Source: JBEIHX01 sp040381075
GTDB taxonomy: Bacteria; Pseudomonadota; Alphaproteobacteria; Caulobacterales; Aquidulcibacteraceae
Length of the DNA: 64,000 bases
Direction of reading: 5' to 3'
Assembly (NCBI GenBank): GCA_040381075.1
Contig: JBEIHX010000002.1
Span: forward strand, 124,001-188,000
The position numbers were made by a program, and so were the translations under genes. This document shows positions 9,191-17,758 of this stretch, in pieces. Under the pieces are notes generated by a model, which worked only from the letters and a program-made list of their open reading frames with translations, had not been told where the DNA came from and did no database searches. The first letter of the stretch is position 1, and each line of letters opens with the position of its first letter.

Positions 9191-10369
9191 ATGTTCGAAC
9201 GCTTCTTTGCCGAACTGCGCGACGCGCGCGTGCCAGTGTCGCTGCGTGAATATCTGACCCTCATAGAGGCGCTCGACCGCAACGTCATCCCTGAAAAGGT
9301 TGAGGATTTTTATTATCTGTCGCGCGCGGCCCTGGTGAAGGACGAGCGCAACCTCGACAAATTTGACCGTGTGTTTTCGAAGGTTTTCAAGGGTGTGGAA
9401 TTCACCAGCGACGCCGTCGGGGCGGAAATCCCGGAGGAATGGCTGCGCAAGATTTCAGAAAAGTACCTGACGCCTGAGGAGATGGAGCAGATCCAGAAAC
9501 TGGGCGGCTGGGACAAGCTGATGGAGACACTGAAAGAACGGCTGGAGGAGCAGAAGAAGCGCCACGAGGGCGGCGACAAGTGGATCGGCACCGGCGGAAC
9601 AAGCCCCTTTGGCGCCTATGGCTACAATCCCGAAGGCGTGCGCATCGGCCAGAAGGAAGGCAGGCACGGCAAGGCCGTGAAAGTCTGGGACAAGCGCGAG
9701 TACAAGAACCTGGACGACCAGGTCGAGCTTGGCACGCGCAACATCAAGGTGGCGCTGCGTCGGTTGCGCAGGTGGGCGCGCGACGGGGCGCCTGAAGAGC
9801 TGGACCTTGACGGAACGATCCACAAAAGCGCGCGGGAAGGCTATCTCGACATCGTCATGCGCCCTGAACGGCGCAACACGATCAAGGTGCTGATGTTCTT
9901 TGACATAGGCGGGTCAATGGACAGCCATATCAAGGTCTGCGAGGAGCTGTTCTCGGCAGCGCGCATGGAATTCAAGAACCTCGAGTACTTCTACTTTCAC
10001 AACTGCCTCTATGAGAGCGTCTGGAAAGACAATCGCCGTCGGCACACTGAGAAACTGGACACCTTCGACGTCCTTCACAAATACCCGTCCGACTACAAGA
10101 TTCTCTTTGTGGGCGACGCAACGATGAGCCCCTATGAAATCACCTATCCCGGCGGCAGCGTCGAACACTGGAATGAAGAACCTGGCGCGCTCTGGCTGAA
10201 GCGCGTCACGGATATCTATCCGCACATCGCGTGGATAAACCCGACCCCGCGAAATTCATGGGAGCACACACCGTCCATCAGCCTGGTGCGTGAAATCATC
10301 GGACTTGATCGCATGTTTCCGATGACGCTTCAGGGGCTTGACGGGGCAATGCGCGAGCTCGGCCGTTGA
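9191..10369 (+). CDS. VWA domain protein, CoxE-like
   Basis: The 392-residue soluble protein belongs to the CoxE-type VWA family, which normally works with a MoxR AAA+ ATPase in metal- or cofactor-linked maturation. The N-terminal half is charged (residues 1-150). The VWA fold begins near residue 230 with the metal site VLMFFDIGGSMDSH; this DxGGS form of the DxSxS motif is usual for the family. A later FVGDATMSPYEI segment supplies the second acidic loop. No MoxR ATPase gene is adjacent, so it is an orphan in this window. ATG at 9191 has only a weak ribosome-binding site. The specific target is unknown. Confidence 0.8.
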   Translation: MFERFFAELRDARVPVSLREYLTLIEALDRNVIPEKVEDFYYLSRAALVKDERNLDKFDRVFSKVFKGVEFTSDAVGAEIPEEWLRKISEKYLTPEEMEQIQKLGGWDKLMETLKERLEEQKKRHEGGDKWIGTGGTSPFGAYGYNPEGVRIGQKEGRHGKAVKVWDKREYKNLDDQVELGTRNIKVALRRLRRWARDGAPEELDLDGTIHKSAREGYLDIVMRPERRNTIKVLMFFDIGGSMDSHIKVCEELFSAARMEFKNLEYFYFHNCLYESVWKDNRRRHTEKLDTFDVLHKYPSDYKILFVGDATMSPYEITYPGGSVEHWNEEPGALWLKRVTDIYPHIAWINPTPRNSWEHTPSISLVREIIGLDRMFPMTLQGLDGAMRELGR

Positions 10370-10392
10370 ACTGGCGACCGGCGGTGACGGAT

Positions 10393-12936
10393 CTACTCCG
10401 CCGCCGCCATGGTCCCTGCCCCCGCGGCGCTGGCGTCCCCGGACCTTGCGCCCGACGCCGGCAGCGGCAGCAGGGCCCGCACGGTCGTACCCTTGCCGAA
10501 TTCGCTCTCGATCTCGAACCGGCCACCATGCATCTCGGCCAGCGACTTGGTCAGGGCAAGGCCAAGGCCGCTGCCTGAGTGGCTGCGCGCGTGGCTGGAG
10601 GCGACCTGTTCGAACGGGCGCGCGAGACGTGGCAGGTCTTCTGGCGAAATCCCGATGCCTGTGTCGACGACTTCGAAAACGGCGAATGCCGAATTGGCAT
10701 GGAGACGCGCCGTCACACGCCCGCCCTCAGGCGTAAACTTCACGGCGTTTGACAGCAGATTGAGCAGTATCTGCTTAACCGCGCGAGGATCAGCATCGAT
10801 GTCGGTGATCTGATCACAATGGACCTCAAGACGGATATGCTTGTCGTCTGCACGCCGATGCATGATCCGGCAGGCTTCCTCAAGCGCTTCCACCGGATCC
10901 ATGCGCTCCACTGTGAGGCTGGACTTTCCAGCCTCGATCTTGGCCATGTGCAGCACGTCATTGATCAACGACAGGAGATGGGTTCCTGAGGTGTGAATGT
11001 CTGTGGCGTACTGTTTGTATTGCTCGTTCCCGAGGGGGCCGAACAGCTCGTCTCTCATGATTTCGCTAAAGCCGTTGATCGCATTCAGCGGCGTGCGCAA
11101 TTCGTGGCTCATATTGGCCAGAAAGGCGGACTTCGCGAGACTCGCTTCTTCAGCTCGCAGTTTTTCGGCTTCATACTTTTTTGCTAGCTCGGCTTGCTCG
11201 GTGCGCGAACGCTCCAGGTCAGAAACCAAAATGCGCAGCTCACGTTCCTTGCGCAACAGGTCGGTCTGTTGACGCTTGATCGGCGTGATGTCGATACCGA
11301 CGGTCACGAGCCCGCCGTCAGCCGTGGCGCGTTCTACAATCTGCAGGAACCGCCCGTTCAAAAGCTCGACTTCGCGCACCTGAGGATCATTGGGGTCCGC
11401 CCGCTCGGAGCGGGCAAGGTTTGCGATCGCCAGCGCAACAGCGTCGTAACCCGCCCCCTGGCGATTTGTCCGCGAGTCGAGTTCGAATCCGACTGCAAAA
11501 CTGCGATTGCACATCACGAGGCGCTTGCGACTGTCCCACAAGGCGAACGGCCCTGTGAAGGAATTGATCGCGTCCAGCAGGCGGCGCTCTGCGGCCATCA
11601 GGCGGGCCTGAGCCTCGCGCTGGTCGGTTATGTCGAGAGCGACGCCGACAATGCGGATCTTGTTCTGTCTGGCGGCTTTGGACTGACCATGGCTGGCGCC
11701 GGACGCCGCCTGACCGGGCGAACCCATGCCCGGGAGCGAGCCGACCCCTGCCCCGGAACCCGGCGCAGCCTCGTCAAGACGGCGACCCCGCGCCTGCAGC
11801 CAGACGATGCGCCCGCCGACCTGCACGCGAAAGATGAAGTCCGCCTCACCTTCGCCGGCCGCTTTCTGGAGGCCGGCGCGCACGGCGGCGCGATCCATCT
11901 GGACCACGAGGCTGAGGAAACCAGTACCGGACAGCTTGCCGCCAGCGGTGCCGCCCATCATGCGGGCAAGGTCAGAGGTGACGTAGACTTCGTCCGTATC
12001 GAGCGACCAGTCCCACACGCCACATCCGGCGCCTTCGACCGTGATGCGGAACCGCTCCTCAGTGTCGTTGAGCGCGGTCTCGGTCAGGCGCGCGCGCGCG
12101 CCCTGGCTCATGAGCAGGCCCATGAGACCGAGCGTGGCCAGCGCTGCGCCGCTGAACAGCAACAGGTAGAACCACATGATCAGGTTTTCGCCCCGTGCGA
12201 GAACCTGACCAGATGTTGCGACAACGATCCGAACCCCATCCACGGCGATCGGCGCGCCTGCCACCAGCACAATCGCTCCAGTAGCGTCCTCCACAATCCC
12301 CGGGACAGCGGCCGCCTCCTGCGGCAAGGACCAGTTGGACCTGGTCAGCAGGTCGCCTCGCGCGTCAAGGAGCGCAACGGTCCGTGGAGCAGCCTGCGCC
12401 TGCCCGGCCCGGTCCTGCTGCGCCAGCGCTGACGGTTCGATGACCGCCGCCAGCAGCGCGCCGGTGCGCAACCGGCGGACAACTGCGACCGACCGTCCAA
12501 GCCCATCGGGGCGCTCGATCAGAATGCGTGCGCCATCTGCAGGTCCAGCCTCACGAATCGCGCCGGCAAGCGCAGGCGATACGGCGCCTGCCGCTGCGAA
12601 GCCGCCACCCGAGATGAGAGCGACCGGAAACCCGCCGGCCCGCGCGGCGGCGGCCACGGCTGCACCCGAATCAACCCTGCCGGCGTCCATCAGGGCGCGC
12701 GCGCCCTGCAGCGCACCATCCACGCGCGCCAGCACCGCATCGATGCGGGCTGCGGCGATTTCGGCTGATTGGATTTCACGGGCAACCACCGCCTCGCGCA
12801 GCTTGCGCGACTCGCCAGTGGCGCGCAGCGCCAGGACGCTGGCGAAGGCCGCAAGAAACAGCACAGTCACTGAGAACGCGCCCCGCGATGTGCTGCGAGT
12901 GCGATCGTTCTTGCCGTCTGTCGCTTGGCTGCCCAC
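10393..12936 (-). CDS. pleC: PleC-type membrane sensor histidine kinase/phosphatase
   Basis: The 847-residue kinase has an N-terminal helix (about 21-37), a periplasmic region (40-252), a second helix (253-275), a PAS domain (about 292-390), a glycine-rich linker, a second PAS domain (450-555), a coiled-coil lead-in, HisKA (603-670, motif MSHELRTPLNAINGFSEIM, His611) and a HATPase domain with GTGIS-type and GSGLGL boxes. There is no receiver domain. Caulobacter PleC is 842 residues with its histidine at 610, so layout and position agree closely. There PleC controls DivK and PleD phosphorylation and polar development. The start is GTG at 12936 with GAGG about 8 nt upstream. The name rests on architecture and motif; another HisKA paralogue cannot be fully excluded. 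It lies downstream of a single-domain response regulator on the same strand. Confidence 0.75.
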   Translation of the reverse strand: MGSQATDGKNDRTRSTSRGAFSVTVLFLAAFASVLALRATGESRKLREAVVAREIQSAEIAAARIDAVLARVDGALQGARALMDAGRVDSGAAVAAAARAGGFPVALISGGGFAAAGAVSPALAGAIREAGPADGARILIERPDGLGRSVAVVRRLRTGALLAAVIEPSALAQQDRAGQAQAAPRTVALLDARGDLLTRSNWSLPQEAAAVPGIVEDATGAIVLVAGAPIAVDGVRIVVATSGQVLARGENLIMWFYLLLFSGAALATLGLMGLLMSQGARARLTETALNDTEERFRITVEGAGCGVWDWSLDTDEVYVTSDLARMMGGTAGGKLSGTGFLSLVVQMDRAAVRAGLQKAAGEGEADFIFRVQVGGRIVWLQARGRRLDEAAPGSGAGVGSLPGMGSPGQAASGASHGQSKAARQNKIRIVGVALDITDQREAQARLMAAERRLLDAINSFTGPFALWDSRKRLVMCNRSFAVGFELDSRTNRQGAGYDAVALAIANLARSERADPNDPQVREVELLNGRFLQIVERATADGGLVTVGIDITPIKRQQTDLLRKERELRILVSDLERSRTEQAELAKKYEAEKLRAEEASLAKSAFLANMSHELRTPLNAINGFSEIMRDELFGPLGNEQYKQYATDIHTSGTHLLSLINDVLHMAKIEAGKSSLTVERMDPVEALEEACRIMHRRADDKHIRLEVHCDQITDIDADPRAVKQILLNLLSNAVKFTPEGGRVTARLHANSAFAVFEVVDTGIGISPEDLPRLARPFEQVASSHARSHSGSGLGLALTKSLAEMHGGRFEIESEFGKGTTVRALLPLPASGARSGDASAAGAGTMAAAE

Positions 12937-13014
12937 CTGCTGCGCCTCTATCCGCCCCAGGGCCTGACCGGATTTGATCCGCCCCGTTCATCCATCCCGT
13001 TCATCCACCCAGAG

Positions 13015-13068
13015 CCGACTGACTGGTCTTTGCCGACTGACTGGTCTTTGCCGACTGACTGGTCTTTG
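13015..13068. repeat. Three perfect 18-bp tandem repeats
   Basis: Three identical copies of CCGACTGACTGGTCTTTG lie head to tail at 13015-13032, 13033-13050 and 13051-13068, followed by a partial CCGA. They sit in the 296-bp spacer between the kinase gene and its upstream response regulator, about 80 bp ahead of the kinase start. Identity of all copies suggests recent expansion. The rest of the spacer shows no gene. Confidence 0.9.
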
Positions 13069-13232
13069 CCGAAGCCGGTTCCGCCTCATGGGAAGAGAGC
13101 CGACCCAGCCGGTTGGCCAACACGCACACGCATGCAGAATCGATCAACCGGGAAACTGGTAAACAAGTCATTAACCCAGGTCGAGGCCCGCCTGCGGGCT
13201 GTCCGCAACCGGTCAGGAACAGCGCCGGCGAC

Positions 13233-13724
13233 TCACTGGCGGTGCTTGCGCCGCTCAGGACCTTTGTAGTTGCTGTCATCGCGGCGACGGCGGTCAGGAC
13301 CGAAAAAATGCGGAGTACGGATGAATGGGCGCGGATGCTCGATTACGGCGACGACCTTCCGGTAGAGCTCCGTAGCCGTCACGGGCTTGGCGCAGAATTC
13401 GGTCACGCCTGCATCACGCGCGGCCTCCACCTTGGAGCGCTCCGAGTATGCGGTGAGCATGATGACGGGCACATATGGATTGGGACTGTCATCAGCAGTA
13501 CGGACCAGCCTCACGAAATCCGTACCGTCGAGGAGATCCATCAGATAGTCGACGACAATGAAATCTATCGCCTCGTTCTTGACGACATCAAATGCTTCGG
13601 CCGCATCCTTGGCTTCGTAGAAGCGTTTGACGCCGAAGCCGCGCAGGATGGTCTTGACGATATTCACCATGTGGTGATTGTCGTCGACGATCAGGACCCG
13701 CAACCTTTCGAGCGTTCCAGCCAT
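13233..13724 (-). CDS. Single-domain response regulator with basic C-terminal tail
   Basis: A CheY-like receiver (residues 1-125) with the acidic pair in LIVDDN (Asp14, Asp15), the phospho-acceptor Asp59 in FIVVDYLMD and the conserved lysine in EFCAKPV. A roughly 35-residue tail follows, rich in Arg and Pro (FFGPDRRRR, GPERRKHRQ), with no output domain. It is therefore a signalling relay or protein-interaction regulator. It is not a DivK orthologue: DivK is shorter and lacks this tail. It is upstream of the PleC-type kinase on the same strand, 296 bp away, so the two may form a pair, but shared transcription across the repeat-bearing spacer is not shown. Confidence 0.85.
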   Translation of the reverse strand: MAGTLERLRVLIVDDNHHMVNIVKTILRGFGVKRFYEAKDAAEAFDVVKNEAIDFIVVDYLMDLLDGTDFVRLVRTADDSPNPYVPVIMLTAYSERSKVEAARDAGVTEFCAKPVTATELYRKVVAVIEHPRPFIRTPHFFGPDRRRRDDSNYKGPERRKHRQ

Positions 13725-14280
13725 CAGACCCGCCCGCCGCCGGCGCGGGGGCTCGCCGTTGCTTCTGCGATCCCCCCGGGACAGCGCTCCCCAGCACGCG
13801 CGGCGCGTCCAAAGGGAGAAATGCCCTCGCTCACAGTGCGCGTGCGCATGTTCATGGCCTGCGTGGCCACGGCCTGCATGATTGAAGCACGGCCCCGGAA
13901 AGCCCGCACACCAAAGCCGACGAGGCCGCCAGCACGGCAGCCCGCCCCGCTCGCCCCGAGCGCGGTCGATCCTGGAGTGGCCAGAGGCGACATCACAAGC
14001 CTCACTCTTTCTACGGGTCGACAGTATTCTTTTCCGGTTAAATTTTTGGACTGCAAAACTTCACACTGCTTTCATGTCGTTGCTGAAATTCCGCCTCAGG
14101 TCGCCCGGCCAAATCGATCCGCGCGCACCCTCCAACACGCCCCACCGCCGTCCCCATGGCCTCCGGTCCGAGATCGCGCGATACCTGAAGCGGGGGCTTA
14201 AAGCGGGGGCCTGAGGCTGGAACCCGGCGCGGACCATGTTGCGTCTTGCCCTTTTGCGCGCATCGTACAGGAGGGTGCGA
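13725..14280. other. Divergent spacer without a gene
   Basis: The spacer of about 550 bp separates the leftward response regulator from the rightward LysR gene. Reading frames exist on both strands but none resembles a protein. One AT-rich island (about 14030-14070, containing GGTTAAATTTTTGG) stands out from the GC-rich background and is the likeliest promoter zone. TTAACC on the minus strand there is a possible CtrA half-site only. Confidence 0.4.
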
Positions 14281-15189
14281 ATGGACTGGGACAAGCTGAA
14301 AACTTTCCACGCGGCGGCCGAACAGCTGAGCCTGACCGCTGCGGCGACACGCCTGGGCGTCAGCCAGTCGGCGGTCAGCCGTCAGATCGCCAGTCTTGAA
14401 CAGGGGCTGGGCGTGACACTGTTTCACCGGCACGCGCGCGGACTGGTGCTTACGGATGCCGGCGTGACGCTGCTCGGCGCGACCCGCGACATGGCCGCCT
14501 CGGCTGCGTTTGCCGAGAGCATGCTCAAAGACGCCCTGGATCGCCCACAGGGCGAATTGCGCGTCACCGCGCCGGTGGCGCTGGGGGCGCTGTGGCTGGC
14601 CCCGCGGCTCGGCCGCTTCCAGGCCAGCTATCCGGAGGTGAGACTTCATCTTCTTCTCGATGATCGCGAATATGATCTCGGCCGGCTTGAGGCTGAATGC
14701 GCGCTGCGCCTGGGCGGGGCCACGCATCCAGACCTTGTGCAGCGCAAGGTCCTGGAGGTGGAGGCCAGCCTCTACGCCTCGCGGAGCTATCTGGAGCAGG
14801 CAGGGGCGCCGCAGACGCCTGCGGCCCTCGATGACCACCGAATCATCGCCTACGGCGCCCCCGAGGACAGCCCGATGCAGGATCTCGACTGGGCCATGCG
14901 AGCCGGCCGGGAGGGCGCAGCGCCGCGCCCCTGCACACTCAGGATCAACAACGTTTACGGGATGCTCAAAGCTGTTGAAGCTGGCCTGGGGATTGGCAGT
15001 CTGCCAGACTACATGGCGCGAACGGCTTCAGGTCTTGTCCGCCTGTTTCCAGGTCATGCAGGCACGCGCTTCGACGTGTTCTTCGTGTATCCGGCAGAGT
15101 TGCGCACCAGCCAACGGGTGGCGGCGTTCCGCAGGTTTCTGCTGGATGAGACAGCCCCCAAGCCGCCCGAAGCCGCGCCCGGCGCCTAG
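14281..15189 (+). CDS. LysR-family transcriptional regulator
   Basis: A 302-residue LysR regulator with an N-terminal winged helix-turn-helix (residues 1-62, including AAATRLGVSQSAVSRQI) and a C-terminal effector-binding domain. ATG at 14281 follows AGGAGG at an ideal distance; a longer frame from 14236 is less likely. LysR proteins usually regulate a divergent neighbour, but the divergent gene here is a response regulator over 550 bp away, so the target is not evident. Its last four bases overlap the convergent zeta-subunit gene. The effector is unknown. Confidence 0.9.
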   Translation: MDWDKLKTFHAAAEQLSLTAAATRLGVSQSAVSRQIASLEQGLGVTLFHRHARGLVLTDAGVTLLGATRDMAASAAFAESMLKDALDRPQGELRVTAPVALGALWLAPRLGRFQASYPEVRLHLLLDDREYDLGRLEAECALRLGGATHPDLVQRKVLEVEASLYASRSYLEQAGAPQTPAALDDHRIIAYGAPEDSPMQDLDWAMRAGREGAAPRPCTLRINNVYGMLKAVEAGLGIGSLPDYMARTASGLVRLFPGHAGTRFDVFFVYPAELRTSQRVAAFRRFLLDETAPKPPEAAPGA

Positions 15190-15509
15190 GACCCCGCGCG
15201 AAGCTGGGCGCGCGCAGCCTCCAGAAGTTCGTCCATCTGGCGGCGGATCTGGTGATCCGTCTGGGAGATGCCCCTGGCGTCCAGATCTGTGCGGACCTTG
15301 GCGAACAGGTCATCGTCGCCAGGCGCCTCAAGGTCGGAGATGATGACCTCCTTCGCGTAAGCCTCAGCGGCCTCGCCCGTCAAACCCATCAGCCCGGCCG
15401 CCCAGAGACCTACAAGCTTGGCCCGCCGGGCCTGGGACTTGAACTCCAGTTCGGCGTCATGCGCGTACTTGCTTTCCTGAGCCTTTTCACGCTCATTGAA
15501 GGTGCTCAT
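15186..15509 (-). CDS. F1-ATPase inhibitor subunit zeta (DUF1476)
   Basis: This 107-residue, highly charged, helical protein matches DUF1476, characterised in Paracoccus denitrificans as the zeta subunit that inhibits ATP hydrolysis by the F1Fo-ATP synthase. The N-terminal segment FNEREKAQESKYAHD is the inhibitory region of the family, followed by a helical bundle with WAAGLMGLTGEAA. No signal peptide. ATG at 15509 follows GAGG. It is divergent from purC, a conserved alphaproteobacterial arrangement. The ATP synthase genes are not in the window. Confidence 0.9.
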   Translation of the reverse strand: MSTFNEREKAQESKYAHDAELEFKSQARRAKLVGLWAAGLMGLTGEAAEAYAKEVIISDLEAPGDDDLFAKVRTDLDARGISQTDHQIRRQMDELLEAARAQLRAGS

Positions 15510-15568
15510 TAAAGGTCCTCGTTCAGAATTCCCTGCGCCGGCGGCTTGCGCCGGCTCTGTTTGGCTTC

Positions 15569-15596
15569 GATATACGTCCTCGCACCGGAAATCAAA
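15569..15596 (-). promoter_or_regulatory. Candidate promoter of the zeta-subunit gene
   Basis: On the minus strand TTTGAT (15596-15591) and TATATC (15574-15569) are separated by 16 nt, resembling a sigma-70 promoter. Initiation would fall about 50 nt ahead of the start at 15509. The 249-bp divergent spacer toward purC also holds a GCCGGC inverted repeat near 15540. Prediction by eye only. Confidence 0.35.
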
Positions 15597-15758
15597 GGCG
15601 CTCCGCGCCGACTCGGCTTACCCAGCGCGCGGCGGTCCTGCCGATTTTGGTGACGGCGGGGGCGCATTGTGAGCGGCGGCTTGGTCGGCTAGCGTGCCGT
15701 CCTCGTTCTTCCGCCGGACATTGCCGATGTTCCTAAGCCCTGGAAGGGGAGTTGAGAC

Positions 15759-16499
15759 ATGACTCGCCGCAAGAAAATCTATGAGGGCAAGGCGAAGATC
15801 CTGTACGAGGGCCCCGAACCGGGCACGCTGATCCAGTACTTCAAGGACGACGCGACCGCGTTTAACGCGCAGAAACACGCGATCCTTGAGGGCAAGGGCG
15901 TGCTGAACAACCGCATCAGCGAATTCATTATGACCAATCTCGGCGCAATCGGCGTGCCGACGCATTTCATTCGTCGGATCAACATGCGCGAGCAGCTGAT
16001 CCGTGAAGTTGAAATCATTCCGCTCGAAGTGATCTGCCGCAACGTGGCCGCCGGGTCCCTGTCGACGCGCCTCGGGATCCCGGAAGGAACCCAATTGCCG
16101 CGGTCCATCGTTGAGTTTTGCTACAAGAACGATGAATTGGGCGACCCGATGGTGTCGGAAGAACACATCACCGCCTTCAACTGGGCGTCCACCCAGGAGA
16201 TCGACGACATCATGGCGCTGGTGCTGCGGATCAACGACTACCTGTTTGGGATGTTCGCCGCCGTGGGCATCCGCCTGATTGATTTCAAGGTCGAGTTCGG
16301 ACGCCTTTATGAGGGCGAAATGGTCCGCACCGTGCTGGCCGACGAGATCAGCCCTGACAGCTGCAGGCTGTGGGACGTGGCGACCAACGAGAAAATGGAT
16401 AAGGACAGGTTCAGACGCGACCTGGGCAATGTTACGGAGGCCTACGCTGAAGTGGCGCGCCGGCTGGGCATTCTGAAGGCGGCCGGCGGAGAGGGCTGA
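15759..16499 (+). CDS. purC: SAICAR synthetase (phosphoribosylaminoimidazole-succinocarboxamide synthase)
   Basis: PurC joins aspartate to CAIR in de novo purine synthesis. The 246-residue protein starts with the nucleotide-binding hairpin RKKIYEGKAKILYEG, then shows EVICRNVAAGSLSTRLG and FKVEFGRL, with DEISPDSCRLWD near the C-terminus, all typical of the bacterial enzyme. ATG at 15759 follows AAGGGGAG. It heads the cluster purC-purS-purQ-purL; purS begins two bases after its stop. Confidence 0.95.
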   Translation: MTRRKKIYEGKAKILYEGPEPGTLIQYFKDDATAFNAQKHAILEGKGVLNNRISEFIMTNLGAIGVPTHFIRRINMREQLIREVEIIPLEVICRNVAAGSLSTRLGIPEGTQLPRSIVEFCYKNDELGDPMVSEEHITAFNWASTQEIDDIMALVLRINDYLFGMFAAVGIRLIDFKVEFGRLYEGEMVRTVLADEISPDSCRLWDVATNEKMDKDRFRRDLGNVTEAYAEVARRLGILKAAGGEG

Positions 16500-16501
16500 G
16501 A

Positions 16502-16744
16502 ATGAAAGCTATCGTTCACGTCGGCCTGAAGTCGGGCGTTCTGGATCCGCAGGGCAAGGCGGTTGCAGCCGCGCTTCAGGACCTCGGGTTTCATGGCGTT
16601 ACGGATGCGCGCGTCGGCAAGGTGATTGAACTCGACCTCGCGCCAGGGGACCCGACGGCCGCCGAGGCCGCGGTCAGGGATATGTGTGAGCTGTTATTGG
16701 CGAATACGGTGATCGAGAGCTACCGGGTTGAGATTCGCCCCTGA
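16502..16744 (+). CDS. purS: FGAM synthase subunit PurS
   Basis: The 80-residue PurS bridges PurQ and PurL in the three-part formylglycinamidine ribonucleotide synthase of alphaproteobacteria and Gram-positives. The sequence has the family's start (MKAIVHVGLKSGVLDPQGKA) and the terminal IESYRVEI strand. It follows purC by two bases. A 189-bp spacer then separates it from purQ; that spacer holds no gene or clear structure. Confidence 0.93.
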   Translation: MKAIVHVGLKSGVLDPQGKAVAAALQDLGFHGVTDARVGKVIELDLAPGDPTAAEAAVRDMCELLLANTVIESYRVEIRP

Positions 16745-16933
16745 CGCGCAATGCGCTGTCCAATGGCCACGCGAGCGGCTCCGTGAGCAAATCCACTGAA
16801 GGCGCTCAACAAGCCGGCCCGGCGACGGGACGCACGCCAGACAAGATCCCCAGGGCAGGATCATGACCCGAGCCCCGGCACTGGCCAACAGCTGCGATTT
16901 GCGCCATCAGATCACGCGCGCTATGAGGCGCTC

Positions 16934-17593
16934 ATGAAATCAGCCGTGATTGTATTTCCAGGCTCGAACTGTGATCGGGATTGCGCTGACAGCCTTGAGC
17001 GCGTGACGGGCCAGCGCCCGACGCTGGTTTGGCACCAGGAAACCAACCTCCCGAGACTTGATCTGATCGTCCTGCCGGGCGGCTTTTCCTATGGCGACTA
17101 TCTGCGCTGCGGCGCCATGGCTGCGCAAAGCCCGGTCATGCGGGAGGTCAAAGCCCGCGCTGACACGGGCGTGGCCGTGCTCGGGATCTGCAATGGCTTC
17201 CAGATCCTGACCGAAGCGCATCTCCTTCCAGGAGCGCTGGTGCGCAACGCCAACCTCAAATACGTCTGCCGCGAGCAACCCCTCGATGTCGCAAATCCAG
17301 ACACGCGCTTCACCCGTGCATATGGCTCCGCCAGCCAGACGGTGATGCCGATCGGCCACGGCGAAGGAAACTACACCACCGACGCTGAGACCCTGGCCCG
17401 CCTTGAAGGGGACGGCCGGGTGGCGTTTCGCTACCGCGGCAATCCGAACGGATCCGTGAATGACATCGCGGGAATTCTCAACGAAGCGGGAAATGTGCTC
17501 GGTTTGATGCCCCACCCTGATCGATCCGCCGATCCTGAACTCGGTCGCACAGGGGGATGGAAGCTCTTCGAAAGCATTCTTGAATCGACATAG
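16934..17593 (+). CDS. purQ: FGAM synthase glutaminase subunit PurQ
   Basis: PurQ hydrolyses glutamine and feeds ammonia to PurL. The 219-residue class I amidotransferase begins SAVIVFPGSNCDRD, has the nucleophile in LGICNGFQ and the C-terminal MPHPDR motif. Length fits the stand-alone PurQ of three-part enzymes. Its partner purS is upstream, unusually separated by 189 bp, and purL follows after 165 bp. Confidence 0.95.
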   Translation: MKSAVIVFPGSNCDRDCADSLERVTGQRPTLVWHQETNLPRLDLIVLPGGFSYGDYLRCGAMAAQSPVMREVKARADTGVAVLGICNGFQILTEAHLLPGALVRNANLKYVCREQPLDVANPDTRFTRAYGSASQTVMPIGHGEGNYTTDAETLARLEGDGRVAFRYRGNPNGSVNDIAGILNEAGNVLGLMPHPDRSADPELGRTGGWKLFESILEST

Positions 17594-17758
17594 GCCGAGC
17601 GCGGCGCGCCGACGGCGCCCCGGCGAAAACTCACGAGCCGCCTGTTTCTGCACGTGCCGTCACTCCGGCGTCAGGGCGTCCTTACACAGGCCTGTGCCCT
17701 GTCGATTCAGCGCCGTCGCGCTTTGCCTTCCGCCGCGCGCGCAGCTATCACCCTCGCT

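Noticed and set aside
11481..11490. GTTCGAATCC resembling a tRNA T-loop
   Set aside because: It lies within the PleC-type kinase gene and no acceptor, D or anticodon stem can be built around it.
13015..13068. Three 18-bp repeats as a CRISPR-like array
   Set aside because: The copies are directly adjacent with no spacers and no cas genes are present.
13724..14056. A 110-residue minus-strand frame ahead of the response regulator
   Set aside because: Gly/Ala/Arg-rich with no family signal; the regulator has its own clear ATG, so a fusion is not supported.
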